This document shows positions 1 through 7,877 of a DNA stretch of 26,443 nt, piece after piece (the first letter of the stretch is position 1; each line of letters begins with the position of its first letter). The notes beneath the pieces are model-generated. The model made no database searches. It had not been told where the DNA came from and saw nothing but the letters and a program-made list of their open reading frames with translations. A program made the position numbers and the translations under genes. The DNA lies in the IMG/VR virus record IMGVR_UViG_3300005515_000451, positions 1 through 26,443 of that record; one strand, given 5' to 3'. The stretch comes from a virus.

Positions 1-1170
1 GATCGTATCGCCCGCCAGCTCCGCGGAGGTCCCGCGGAACACGTCCTCGCCGCCGCCGCCGGACAGCTGATCCGCGCCGGCCCCGCCGCGGATGACGTTG
101 TCCAGGGCGTTGCCGAAGATGATGTCGGCGTTCGAGCCGCCGATCGCGTTTTCGATGGCGGCATGCTCGGCGATCGCCACGTTGCCGACCAGTCCGCCAA
201 CGCTGGAGAAGTTGCCGGCCCTCAGGTCGATCGTCTGGACGTTGGCATATCCGGAAAAATCGAACGTATCGACGCCGCCGGCATCCCATACCGCGAAGAT
301 CAGCATCGATGAGGCGCTGGTGGCCGAGAACCAGGACCGGCCGGCGGTGGAGTTGAATCCATAGACGGTGTCGCCCGTGCGGGTCGACAGATTGACGCCG
401 TACTCCTGCTGGGCCGCCGAAATATCGTCCAGCATCGGAACCGAGCCGTAGGCGCCGCCGAAATTGGCCCCGGTCACGTCCTCGTCGAAATAACTCATCA
501 CCGTGTACTGGGTGGAGTCCTCGTAGTACTCGGCGTCATTGGCGTAGGTGATCGTGGCGCCGCCGTCGGCGTTGTAGTCGCCCGGATGAGTCAGGCCTAT
601 CGCATGGCCGATCTCGTGGACCAGGACCAGGGCGCCGTACTTTCCGACGGTTGGATTGGCGTTGTAGTTCAAGGTGCTGTTCACCCAGACGTCGCCAGAC
701 GCCGAGGAGGCGGCGGTGTCGCCCGGATAGTTGGCGAACGCGGCCGCGCCGTCCTGGCCGGTGGCGTAGTTGGCGAACAGGATCGCGGCGTTGTTCGAAT
801 AGGCCTGATCGCCGCTGGCGCCGCTGCCCACCCGCGTGAACGTGATGTTGGCCACGTCGCTCCAGGCCTGCAGGGCGTATTCGGCCTGTGCGATCTGGAC
901 GGCGTTGAAGCGTGTGAAGCCGCCGGTGTCCTCGGGCATCGGCGCCGGCGCGGTCGAGCGAAAGGCGTAGGTGACGGTGAACGCGACGCCCAAGGCGCTG
1001 GACCAGCCGGGCTCGCCGCCAACCAAGTGCAGGCCCGCCTGAGCGATGGTCAGGCTGGGCTTGCCATTCACCGTCGCGCCTTGGCGTTGGTCGGCGTTCA
1101 GGAAGCCTTGGCTTTCGGTCTCGCCTCCGATCGCGAGAAGCGTTTCATCGTTGCCGTCAAGATCAAGCAT
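1..1170 (-). CDS. Serralysin-type RTX metalloprotease (5' part, cut by window edge)
   Basis: Secreted zinc endopeptidase of the M10B (serralysin) metzincin family. The reading frame is open from the ATG at 1170 to the window edge (390 codons), so the C-terminus is missing. The zinc signature HEIGHAIGLTH lies at residues 185-195 and the Met-turn VMSYF at about 224-228, in the order and spacing of serralysins. From about residue 345 glycine/aspartate-rich RTX calcium-binding repeats begin (for example GGAGADQLSGGGGEDVF). There is no Sec signal peptide, as expected for type I secretion through a C-terminal signal that would lie outside the window. No secretion genes are visible. A weak TATATA-like element near 1318-1325 could belong to its promoter. 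The family call is firm; substrate is unknown. The start is chosen as the first in-frame ATG; the Shine-Dalgarno is weak. Confidence 0.9.
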   Translation of the reverse strand, partial: MLDLDGNDETLLAIGGETESQGFLNADQRQGATVNGKPSLTIAQAGLHLVGGEPGWSSALGVAFTVTYAFRSTAPAPMPEDTGGFTRFNAVQIAQAEYALQAWSDVANITFTRVGSGASGDQAYSNNAAILFANYATGQDGAAAFANYPGDTAASSASGDVWVNSTLNYNANPTVGKYGALVLVHEIGHAIGLTHPGDYNADGGATITYANDAEYYEDSTQYTVMSYFDEDVTGANFGGAYGSVPMLDDISAAQQEYGVNLSTRTGDTVYGFNSTAGRSWFSATSASSMLIFAVWDAGGVDTFDFSGYANVQTIDLRAGNFSSVGGLVGNVAIAEHAAIENAIGGSNADIIFGNALDNVIRGGAGADQLSGGGGEDVFRGTSAELAGDTI

Positions 1171-1338
1171 GCTGAATTCTAGCCATCCAAGCCAACGGGG
1201 CAAGATCGTGTAACGTGTTCGATCCATGTGGCTACCGGGCGTGGGCTGTTACATCGCCGGCCGAATTGCTGCGACGAGGACCTCCCTCGTCATCGACGGC
1301 GCGCCATGGACGGTCGCTATATACACCCAAGTCGAGAA

Positions 1339-2161
1339 GGCGTTGTCAGGTTAGAGCCACGGTCAGCGATCATCGTCTGACGACTCTGTCTCAGACCGCG
1401 GCTGCTGCGTCCCAGATGCGCATGGCTTCGCCGCGGAATTGGCGAAGGGTTTGGCGGCGGATCAAGTGAAGTTGGGTGTAGAAAGTATTGTAGACCGCCG
1501 CGTGGGTAGTGAGGAAACGCTGGGCGGAGGCCTGGGACTTGAACCCTTGCATCTTCCGTTCTCGGCGGCGGATCGGCAGGTGTGAGTTTTCCGCCCGATT
1601 GTTCTCGCGTAATCGACCGGGACGGTGGAGGTCGGTCAACTCCAGCTCCTTCAGAGCGGCGGCATAGGAGCCAAGGCCGTCTGTCGTGATGGATTCGGGC
1701 CCAATGGGCTGATTTCGCAGCAGACGCTTGAGCAGTTTCAGGGCGGCGTTCGTATCACGCCGACGCTGCATCACGAGATCAAGAACCTCGCCCTCGTCGT
1801 CAACGGCGCGCCACAGGTACGTACGGCGTCCGCCGACCGAACAGACCATCTCGTCCAGATGCCATCGTGGCGAGGGCTTGGGCCGCTGTCGTTTCAAGTT
1901 CCTGGCGATCCGCGGGCCAAACTTGATCGTCCAGCAACGAATGGTCTCGTAGCTGACCTCGATCCCACGTTGGGCCAGCAGTTCCTCGACGTCGCGGAAG
2001 CTCAGGGTGAAGCGAAAGTAGAGCCACACCGCGTGGCGGATGACCTCCGCTGGGAACCGATGACGTTTGAAGGACAAGGCGCGCATGGCGCGCTCCCTGC
2101 CCGCCTCGTCAGGCTGCGTCTAGCCCGGGACACACGATGGCGCGGTTAGGCTGACAACACC
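1339..2161 (-). mobile_element. IS6-family insertion sequence
   Basis: A compact element of about 823 bp, the usual IS6-family size, carrying one transposase. Imperfect terminal inverted repeats are visible: the left end begins GGCGTTGTCAG (1339) and the right end, read on the minus strand, begins GGTGTTGTCAG (ending 2161). After the first 11 bases the arms diverge. The 8-bp flanks (1331-1338 and 2162-2169) are not identical, so no clear target duplication is seen. Boundaries are my inference from the paired repeats. Confidence 0.7.
1391..2086 (-). CDS. IS6-family DDE transposase
   Basis: Catalyses replicative transposition of the surrounding element. The 231-residue length is typical of the IS6/IS26 group. 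An N-terminal helix-turn-helix region (about residues 25-60, with SFRDVEELLAQRGIEVSYETI) precedes the DDE catalytic core: Asp78 in WHLDEM, Asp136 in TTDGLGSY and Glu166 in NNRAENSH. The C-terminal RRRERKMQGFKS segment is also characteristic of the family. The frame is intact with no frameshift, so the enzyme is probably functional. It lies between a protease gene and an AT-richer repeat region, on the same strand as both neighbours. Confidence 0.93.
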   Translation of the reverse strand: MRALSFKRHRFPAEVIRHAVWLYFRFTLSFRDVEELLAQRGIEVSYETIRCWTIKFGPRIARNLKRQRPKPSPRWHLDEMVCSVGGRRTYLWRAVDDEGEVLDLVMQRRRDTNAALKLLKRLLRNQPIGPESITTDGLGSYAAALKELELTDLHRPGRLRENNRAENSHLPIRRRERKMQGFKSQASAQRFLTTHAAVYNTFYTQLHLIRRQTLRQFRGEAMRIWDAAAAV

Positions 2162-2173
2162 TGCCGAGTAGCG

Positions 2174-2263
2174 CCCTTAAAAATCGGCGTTCCGATTAGT
2201 ATAGAGAAGTCAAAGCGTTACGAGCACCGAGAGGTGCGTATGGTGTAGTGCCGATTTAAGGGG
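2174..2263. repeat. Inverted repeat enclosing two hairpins
   Basis: CCCTTAAAAATCGGC (2174-2188) is nearly complementary to GCCGATTTAAGGGG (2250-2263), differing by two extra A residues. Inside are a 6-bp hairpin AATCGG-CGTT-CCGATT (2182-2197), which competes with the outer pairing, and a 5-bp hairpin GCACC-GAGA-GGTGC (2224-2237) with a GNRA-type loop. This could be a mobile-element end, a MITE-like fragment or a structured RNA. The sequence shows the pairings; the function is unknown. Confidence 0.5.
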
Positions 2264-2354
2264 ATTTTGGCGCTGATTTGACCGCCAAAAAACCCTCTTA
2301 AGGGGGTCCATAACCAACCGATCGCGGCACGCGAGCGGAAACGCCAGCGACATG

Positions 2355-2438
2355 ACAGATAATTACATAAAATTACGGATTATCGATAACATCTGTACAG
2401 ATAATTACACTTCATCGACTGATTATCGACAAAGCCAC
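2355..2438. repeat. Two tandem copies of a ~42-bp AT-rich unit
   Basis: ACAGATAATTACA occurs at 2355-2367 and again at 2397-2409. GATTATCGA occurs at 2378-2386 and 2421-2429, so a unit of about 42-43 bp is present twice. ATCTGTACAGAT (2391-2402) at the junction is a perfect 12-bp palindrome. The AT-rich half-sites resemble recombinase or resolvase binding sites (TGACAGATAATT against the Tn3-type half-site TGTCYGATAATT), but this is only a resemblance. Confidence 0.5.
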
Positions 2439-2658
2439 GGCGCTAACAGAGCCGCTCGCGGAGCGCGCCACCACGGGGCGCCGTAGCGAGCAATCGGAGC
2501 AGAAAATTACAGGCACCATTCAGCACGTCGACCAACGGATTGAGATTGGGGTCGATCGTGACAAACAGCGCGCTTCGATCAGTTGCCCATTTCGGCAGCG
2601 GCCTCACCCATCTCCAACGGGTTGAGTTCAGAGGATGTTCTTTCGCATATCGCAAAAA

Positions 2659-3102
2659 TCACTTGCTCACAAACGTATAACTTCCATCTCTATATCTAAA
2701 GACACCCCCACCAGCCCAACCATCACCAGATGCGCGAACCAAATAGTCTTGATTTTCATCGAGATTATTCGCCGGAATCAAAACACGGAAACCATTCGGA
2801 AGCCTTCCATATTCTAAACTCGATAGAGTTATGCACTTTGGGGCCGAAGAAATAGACCAAACAACCTCGGCCCGATCAACGAATGCTCGCCTTACACTTA
2901 TCGAGGTAAAGCATGGCAGTTTACTTGAAAACAATTGGTTATTTTCGAAGGAAAATATCGGGCGTCCGGAATGTCCAGATATTTTCACGTCAACACCGCG
3001 CTCGCACCCAGACAACGCCAAGAAGGTCATCGCAAGCAACGACCAACTCACAACACCGCACATTGATTTCAAAACGTTTGCCCTCATCGACCGTAAGATC
3101 AT
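2659..3102 (-). CDS. Lipoprotein, candidate immunity protein for the Rhs toxin tip
   Basis: A 147-residue protein of no recognised family. The N-terminus has a hydrophobic segment followed by the lipobox LSGC, predicting a lipid-anchored protein exported to the periplasm or outer membrane. Its ATG at 3102 overlaps the Rhs stop codon as ATGA, so I prefer this start to the upstream ATG at 3114 or the internal one at 3087; overlap implies translational coupling. Base composition is AT-richer, like the Rhs tip next to it and unlike the Rhs core. A small gene coupled to the variable C-terminal end of an Rhs gene is the classic immunity position. Periplasmic location suggests that the toxin would act there. 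This function is inferred from context alone. Confidence 0.75.
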   Translation of the reverse strand: MILRSMRANVLKSMCGVVSWSLLAMTFLALSGCERGVDVKISGHSGRPIFSFENNQLFSSKLPCFTSISVRRAFVDRAEVVWSISSAPKCITLSSLEYGRLPNGFRVLIPANNLDENQDYLVRASGDGWAGGGVFRYRDGSYTFVSK

Positions 3103-6100
3103 TTCGCTGAACACCCCCCCTGGTCCTCAGCGCGCAGACAACTGCGCACATGTTCTAGTTCTGTCGCCCTCGGAGCATCCCCAGAGTCCCTTTTCGCCAC
3201 AGAGTCCCCCACGACTTGAGCTTGCTGCTCATAATGCAGCGAGCCGAAATCCGTTTCCCCGGTCACACTCTGTATATCGTATGGGTCTAACCCTTTTGAC
3301 TGCATACCCAAGGAGTCTTCCGCAATCTTCGTGGGGCCAAGCAGGAAGCCAATAACGTTCTTATACTGCCAAATATGTGTGGTTTCATGAGAAATTAATT
3401 CTCGCGGATTCATCGGCAAGCTTCCATTATCAACCGACATATCTGCACTGTAATAATTTGGCCTGACATAAATTGTATGACCAAGAGTAATAGCCGGTGT
3501 GCCACCAGCAAAGGCAGCCTTCGCTATCAAATTAAGACCAGAACCAGATTTAATATCGACCTTACTATATGGCACATTCGAACCGAATATCGATCTCAGG
3601 AGACTGAGTTCGCCCTTCGTGTAGGGGCGCAGCCCGGTGGGATCGGTCCGATTCAGCGGGTCATTGCCAACGTAGGCGTACCAGTTGAGACCTGCATTGT
3701 AGCCCGAGGGGTCGGTTTGTAGAAACCGCCCCAGGGTGGGAGAATAGGCCCGGGCCTTGTAGTGGTACAGCCCCGCCTCCGGCAGCCAGATCTGGCCGGT
3801 GTATTGGAAACGGCCGACATTGCCGGCGGCGGGGACGCCGTATTCGTCATAGGTGTTGGTCCAGGCGGCGACGCCCGCGGCGTTGGCCACCGCCACGATC
3901 GAGCCTTGCGGATCGGCCAGCAGCCAGCGGCGGTCGGCGACGCCGGCGCCCTCGTACCAGGCGACCGGCGCATCGGTCCCGGGGCCGGGCACGTAGCGGC
4001 GCAGCAGGGTCGCGCCGTTGTACTCGGCCACTAGGTCCGAACCCGAATAGAGGAACCGCGTCGCGGCCCCGCCGCTGGCCACCGACCACAGGCGGCCCAT
4101 AGGCTCGTAGACCAGGCCGGCCGTTCCGGCCGAGGTCAGGTTGTTGAGCAGGTCGTAGCCGTAGGCCGTGGCGCCGTCGTTGCGCAGGTTGCCGCGGCCG
4201 TCATAGGCGACCGCCGTCCCCGCCACCGTGGCGTACTGGTTCAGGCCGTTGACGGTGTAGGCCTTGCTGGACTGGCTCCCGCTCCACTCGTAGAGGCTGT
4301 TCGTGGCGGTGCGGGTCTTGATCTGGCCGGCGGCGTTGTAGGCGAAGGTCCAGGTCTGGTCCTGGGCCGTTCCGGCCTGGTCGAGCACCAGGCTCGAAAG
4401 CCGGGACGCGGCGTCATAGCCGTAGTCTTCGGAGACGGCCTGAGCGCCGACGCCTTGCCAGGCGTAGTCGCGGCGACCCAGATCGTCATAGGCGTAGGCC
4501 GCGATCCGGGTGACGCCCTGTTCGTAGATCCCGGTCATCGCCCCCGACGCATCGTAGCCGTAGGTGACGTAAAAGGCCGGAGCGCTGTCCGGCCAGGTGA
4601 TCTTGGTGCGGCGGCCAGCCGGGTCGTACTCATACGACATGGTCAGGCCGTTGGTGGTCTCGCCGGTCATCCGGCCCAGGGCGTCATAGGTCGCCGTGGT
4701 CGCGCCGCCGCCATAGGTCGCCGAGGTCCGCCGGCCCAGATTGTCGTAGCCGTAGGCCTCGCCGCGCAGCCCGTTCTGGACCCGGTTCAGGGCGTCATAG
4801 GTGAAGGTGACGACCGAGCAGTCGAGAGCGGCGGTGGAGTCGCGGCGCCGCCAGGTCTTGCGATTGCCGGCCTCATCGTAGCAGTAGCCGTCATAGTCGG
4901 TGGTCGAGGATCCGCCGCCCGAGGCGTTGGGATAGCGAACCTTGGCCAGCCGGTCCAAGCCGTCGTACTCGTAGGTCGTCAGGTTGCCCTTGCCGTCGGC
5001 GACCGTCTGTTCCTGGCTGTTGGCCGTGTAGGTCACGGCCTTCTCGACGCGGGGATCAACGCCGTAGCCCGAGGTCACCTTGGTCAGGCGACCGATGGTG
5101 TCGTATTCGCTGTAGGTGATCCGGTCGGGGCCGTCCGCGCCCTGGGCCCCCAAGATGCAGGCGTCCGGCGTCGAGCCGAAGGCGGCCGGGTTCATCCGCA
5201 CGGTCGAGCAGGTCAGACGGCCCAGGATGTCGAAACCGTAGGCGCTTTGCGCCACCGCCGAACCGTCCGTGCCGTAGGTGGTCTTGAGGACGACTCGCGC
5301 CTGGGCGTCGAAGTCGTTGACCGTCCGCGTCAGGTTCTGGAAGCCCGAGGGGAACAGGCTGGGGCTGGTCACCGTGCCCACATAGGCCGTCGAGACCTGG
5401 CCGTCGGCGCGATAGTCGGTCTTGCTGGCGCGATAGAGCAGCGGGCCTGAACCGTCCGGATCGGGCGTGACCTGGCCGATCTCCCAGCGGGAGTCGTCAT
5501 AGTAGGACTGGACGACGTCGCTCGTCCCCGCCAGCGGCCCGTCGACCACGGTCACGTCGCCGCGGTCGTTGTAGGCGTAGGTGGTGGTGGCCGACAGCGA
5601 GTTGTCGCCCGCCCGGACGGTCTTGGAGACCAGCCGCACGTTGTTGGGTTGGCTGCCGTCCTCGTAGGCGTATTGGGTGACCGTCTCGTCGGCCGTGCCC
5701 ACGCAGGCGGGAGCCTCGCCCGTCGCACAGGCGGACATCTTGGTAACGCGCCTGACCGGCGCGCCCGTCACCCAGGCGCCATTGACGATGTAGCGCGCGG
5801 TGAACGTGCCGTACTCAAAGCGGATCTGCGGCCGCTTGGTGTTGGGCGCCGTCGGCTGGGTGACGCTGGAGAGCTCGCCCGTGACGGAGTCGTAGCCGTA
5901 GTCGGTCTGATTGCCGCGCGCGTCCCGCGTCCAATCGGGCGACTTGCAGTTCTGGCCGCCGGCGAAGGTGGGCCGGCAGCTGTAGCCGGCCCGCTCGACG
6001 ACCGCCCCGGCAATCGTCGTCGCCTCCGGGTTCACGCCCGCCGGAGTCCCCTTGGGGATATGCCATTTAGCTGTGACGTTCAGGTTGCCGTCCATCACGT

Positions 6101-7403
6101 ACCAGAAACGGTCACCCTCCGGCAGGGTGACTTGCTGGATCTTGCCCGCGCCCGGCTTGCCCTGATCGTCGCCGATATATTGGTAGGTCGTTACTCGCCC
6201 TTCGCTGTCGGTGTCGCTGATCACGTGGCCGTTGGAGGTGCGCGACACGACGATCCGCTTCTTGCCCAAGGGATCGGTTGCCGTGGTCGTCAAGAGACCG
6301 TCGGTGGGGAGATATTGGGTCCCGACCGACGACCAGGTGTCGACAACGTAGTTGTAGCTGTAGGTCCAGGTCGAAACGCCGTCGGTGAACGAGGTCACCC
6401 GCATCTTGCCGTCGTCGGTCGTGGTGTCGACGACGTAGGTGCGCTGGTTGTCTCCCGTCGCGTTGCGGAAGGTGATGGTGAACGGCGCGCCGACCGGCGC
6501 GCTGACGGAGCCCGTCAGGCCGCGCCCCCGAGTGATCTCGTCGGCATAGGTCGGGCCCGAGCATTGAGTCGCGTCGCAGCCGCCGTTCTTTAGGTTGGCC
6601 GTAACCGGCGCCACATAGGGCGAGAACGCGCCCCCGCTGGACCCGACCATGGCGTAGCCCAGGCTGCTCTCGACCTTCATGTGCGGGTCGAATCCGGTCG
6701 TGCGGCTGAAGGTCAGCTTTTCACCAGTCGGATAGGTCAGGCTGGTGATCAGGCCGATCGGCGTGGGGTTGTTGCTGCTCCAGACGCGCTTTTCGAAGGT
6801 CGCCACCCGGCCGTCGGCCCCGGTGTAGACGATCTCCGAACCCGAGGAATTGAGGGTGCCAGTGGTTTCGCCCACTCGAATGGAACCGTTCCGAAAGGTC
6901 AGGCTCTCGCCTTCCAGGACGATGTTGGTGAAAACGTAGTGACCATCGTCGGAAAGCTGGAGATAGGAGGTCGGCGACGATCGCGTCGTCGTGTCGAAAT
7001 AGTTGTTGGTGCTGGCCAGGCCGCGGGCCCCCGCGCCGCCGATGCTGTTGACCGTCTCGCTCACCGAATAGCCGCCGGTGATCAGGTTCACCCCGACCGA
7101 ATCGGTGGCCGAATAGACCGGCGGCCGAAGCTCCGCCGGGTGACCCACGCCGTCGGTCGGATCGGGTTCGACCTGCACATTGGTCACTGGTGCGGCGATA
7201 TTGGCCTTGGCCGAGGTCGCCCGGGCGGCGTCGCCGTCGCCCTTCTGCGCCGCCTGGCTGTCGGCTGGCGGAGCCTCGACCACCGGAGGCGCGGTCTCCT
7301 GTGCCTGGACGGCGCGAACCGACAGGATCGAGGCTGCGCACAGCGAGATGGCGGAGGCGGCAAGGCACGCGCGAACGCGCGACGAGAACATTGAAATCTT
7401 CAT
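3099..7403 (-). CDS. Rhs/YD-repeat protein with C-terminal HETTH metallopeptidase-like tip
   Basis: A 1434-residue polymorphic-toxin-like protein. Residues 1 to about 34 form a Sec signal peptide ending near VQA, so export by Sec is likely. YD repeats (for example YGYDNLGRR, YEYDPAGRR, YAYDDLGRR) fill the middle. The Rhs core hallmark follows (GLYHYKARAYSPTLGRFLQTDP, then NDPLNRTDPTG). The last 176 residues (from about 1259) form a distinct tip with HETTH at 1339-1343 and HYEQQA about 50 residues later. This fits a zincin with His, His and Glu ligands, as in DUF4157/'vgr-related' domains. The tip DNA (about 3099-3629) is AT-richer than the core, consistent with tip exchange. It sits between a small secreted protein gene and a coupled lipoprotein gene. 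Toxicity and metal binding are inferred, not shown. Confidence 0.9.
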   Translation of the reverse strand: MKISMFSSRVRACLAASAISLCAASILSVRAVQAQETAPPVVEAPPADSQAAQKGDGDAARATSAKANIAAPVTNVQVEPDPTDGVGHPAELRPPVYSATDSVGVNLITGGYSVSETVNSIGGAGARGLASTNNYFDTTTRSSPTSYLQLSDDGHYVFTNIVLEGESLTFRNGSIRVGETTGTLNSSGSEIVYTGADGRVATFEKRVWSSNNPTPIGLITSLTYPTGEKLTFSRTTGFDPHMKVESSLGYAMVGSSGGAFSPYVAPVTANLKNGGCDATQCSGPTYADEITRGRGLTGSVSAPVGAPFTITFRNATGDNQRTYVVDTTTDDGKMRVTSFTDGVSTWTYSYNYVVDTWSSVGTQYLPTDGLLTTTATDPLGKKRIVVSRTSNGHVISDTDSEGRVTTYQYIGDDQGKPGAGKIQQVTLPEGDRFWYVMDGNLNVTAKWHIPKGTPAGVNPEATTIAGAVVERAGYSCRPTFAGGQNCKSPDWTRDARGNQTDYGYDSVTGELSSVTQPTAPNTKRPQIRFEYGTFTARYIVNGAWVTGAPVRRVTKMSACATGEAPACVGTADETVTQYAYEDGSQPNNVRLVSKTVRAGDNSLSATTTYAYNDRGDVTVVDGPLAGTSDVVQSYYDDSRWEIGQVTPDPDGSGPLLYRASKTDYRADGQVSTAYVGTVTSPSLFPSGFQNLTRTVNDFDAQARVVLKTTYGTDGSAVAQSAYGFDILGRLTCSTVRMNPAAFGSTPDACILGAQGADGPDRITYSEYDTIGRLTKVTSGYGVDPRVEKAVTYTANSQEQTVADGKGNLTTYEYDGLDRLAKVRYPNASGGGSSTTDYDGYCYDEAGNRKTWRRRDSTAALDCSVVTFTYDALNRVQNGLRGEAYGYDNLGRRTSATYGGGATTATYDALGRMTGETTNGLTMSYEYDPAGRRTKITWPDSAPAFYVTYGYDASGAMTGIYEQGVTRIAAYAYDDLGRRDYAWQGVGAQAVSEDYGYDAASRLSSLVLDQAGTAQDQTWTFAYNAAGQIKTRTATNSLYEWSGSQSSKAYTVNGLNQYATVAGTAVAYDGRGNLRNDGATAYGYDLLNNLTSAGTAGLVYEPMGRLWSVASGGAATRFLYSGSDLVAEYNGATLLRRYVPGPGTDAPVAWYEGAGVADRRWLLADPQGSIVAVANAAGVAAWTNTYDEYGVPAAGNVGRFQYTGQIWLPEAGLYHYKARAYSPTLGRFLQTDPSGYNAGLNWYAYVGNDPLNRTDPTGLRPYTKGELSLLRSIFGSNVPYSKVDIKSGSGLNLIAKAAFAGGTPAITLGHTIYVRPNYYSADMSVDNGSLPMNPRELISHETTHIWQYKNVIGFLLGPTKIAEDSLGMQSKGLDPYDIQSVTGETDFGSLHYEQQAQVVGDSVAKRDSGDAPRATELEHVRSCLRAEDQGGCSAK

Positions 7404-7419
7404 GGTGGAGCCCCCGCCC

Positions 7420-7689
7420 TTAATCGTAGTACTCGGTCTCGACGACCACGGTGATCGCCGAGGACGCCGTGCCGGCTTGAGTGAGCGCGCCGCCCTCGCC
7501 CAGCACCCGGCGGCCAGAAAACGCCGCCACGCAGCGGCGCGCCAGCTTCGTTGGCCGATTGATTGCTGCGCCCGCCCTCATACCCGGCTGGGCCGGCCCC
7601 GCCTGGCCGGCCGCCAACGCTCCGATCGGCACGGCGACCAACGTCGCGCCGGCCACCGCGCTCAACACCAATCGCATCAAAATCCCCAC
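7420..7689 (-). CDS. Small secreted protein upstream of Rhs
   Basis: An 89-residue protein that I do not recognise. It begins with a short basic start and a hydrophobic alanine/valine-rich segment ending ALAAGQA, a typical Sec signal peptide. The mature part has a central basic stretch and ends ITVVVETEYYD. The stop lies 16 bases before the Rhs start, on the same strand, so the two are probably cotranscribed. An alternative start is the ATG at 7677. It may be an accessory, chaperone-like or unrelated envelope protein; nothing in the sequence decides this. Confidence 0.65.
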   Translation of the reverse strand: MGILMRLVLSAVAGATLVAVPIGALAAGQAGPAQPGMRAGAAINRPTKLARRCVAAFSGRRVLGEGGALTQAGTASSAITVVVETEYYD

Positions 7690-7877
7690 CGAGTCCGATG
7701 CTCAAGCTTCTAACAGATACCCGCTCTCGTTGTCTCGCACGCGCTCTCAATTCGTTTGAGGATCGCAGCTTGACCGAGGACTTTTACCTTCGGGCGTCTG
7801 ACCGCCGATCGCTCATCTCCCAGGCCGAACCGCAGCGGCGGCGACCTGAGCCGAGCGTGGACGCTGGGCGGGACGCA

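Larger units (their letters stand above)
2162..2658. other. Gene-poor, AT-richer repeat region between the IS and the Rhs-linked lipoprotein gene
   Basis: About 500 bases without a credible gene. It is visibly richer in A and T than its surroundings. It holds an inverted repeat (2174-2188 with 2250-2263), two small hairpins inside it, a further GC/AT hairpin at 2265-2290, and two copies of a roughly 42-bp unit (2355-2438). The right part (2440-2658) has one short open frame beginning with TTG that I do not accept as a gene. The mix resembles debris of mobile elements. Confidence 0.6.

Noticed and set aside
2443-2655. 70-codon minus-strand frame starting with TTG three bases after the lipoprotein stop
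   Set aside because: No Shine-Dalgarno, no domain, low-quality composition with many Arg and Trp; crosses a repeat-rich region.
2831-3355. 174-codon plus-strand frame over the lipoprotein and Rhs tip
   Set aside because: The minus strand has a lipobox protein and the Rhs C-terminus in this DNA; the plus frame has no recognisable features.
4455-5450. 331-codon plus-strand frame
   Set aside because: Antisense shadow of the Rhs repeat region; the GC-rich codon pattern keeps the opposite frame open and the protein is Gly/Ala/Val/Arg noise.
5649-6593. 314-codon plus-strand frame
   Set aside because: Also a shadow of the Rhs gene.
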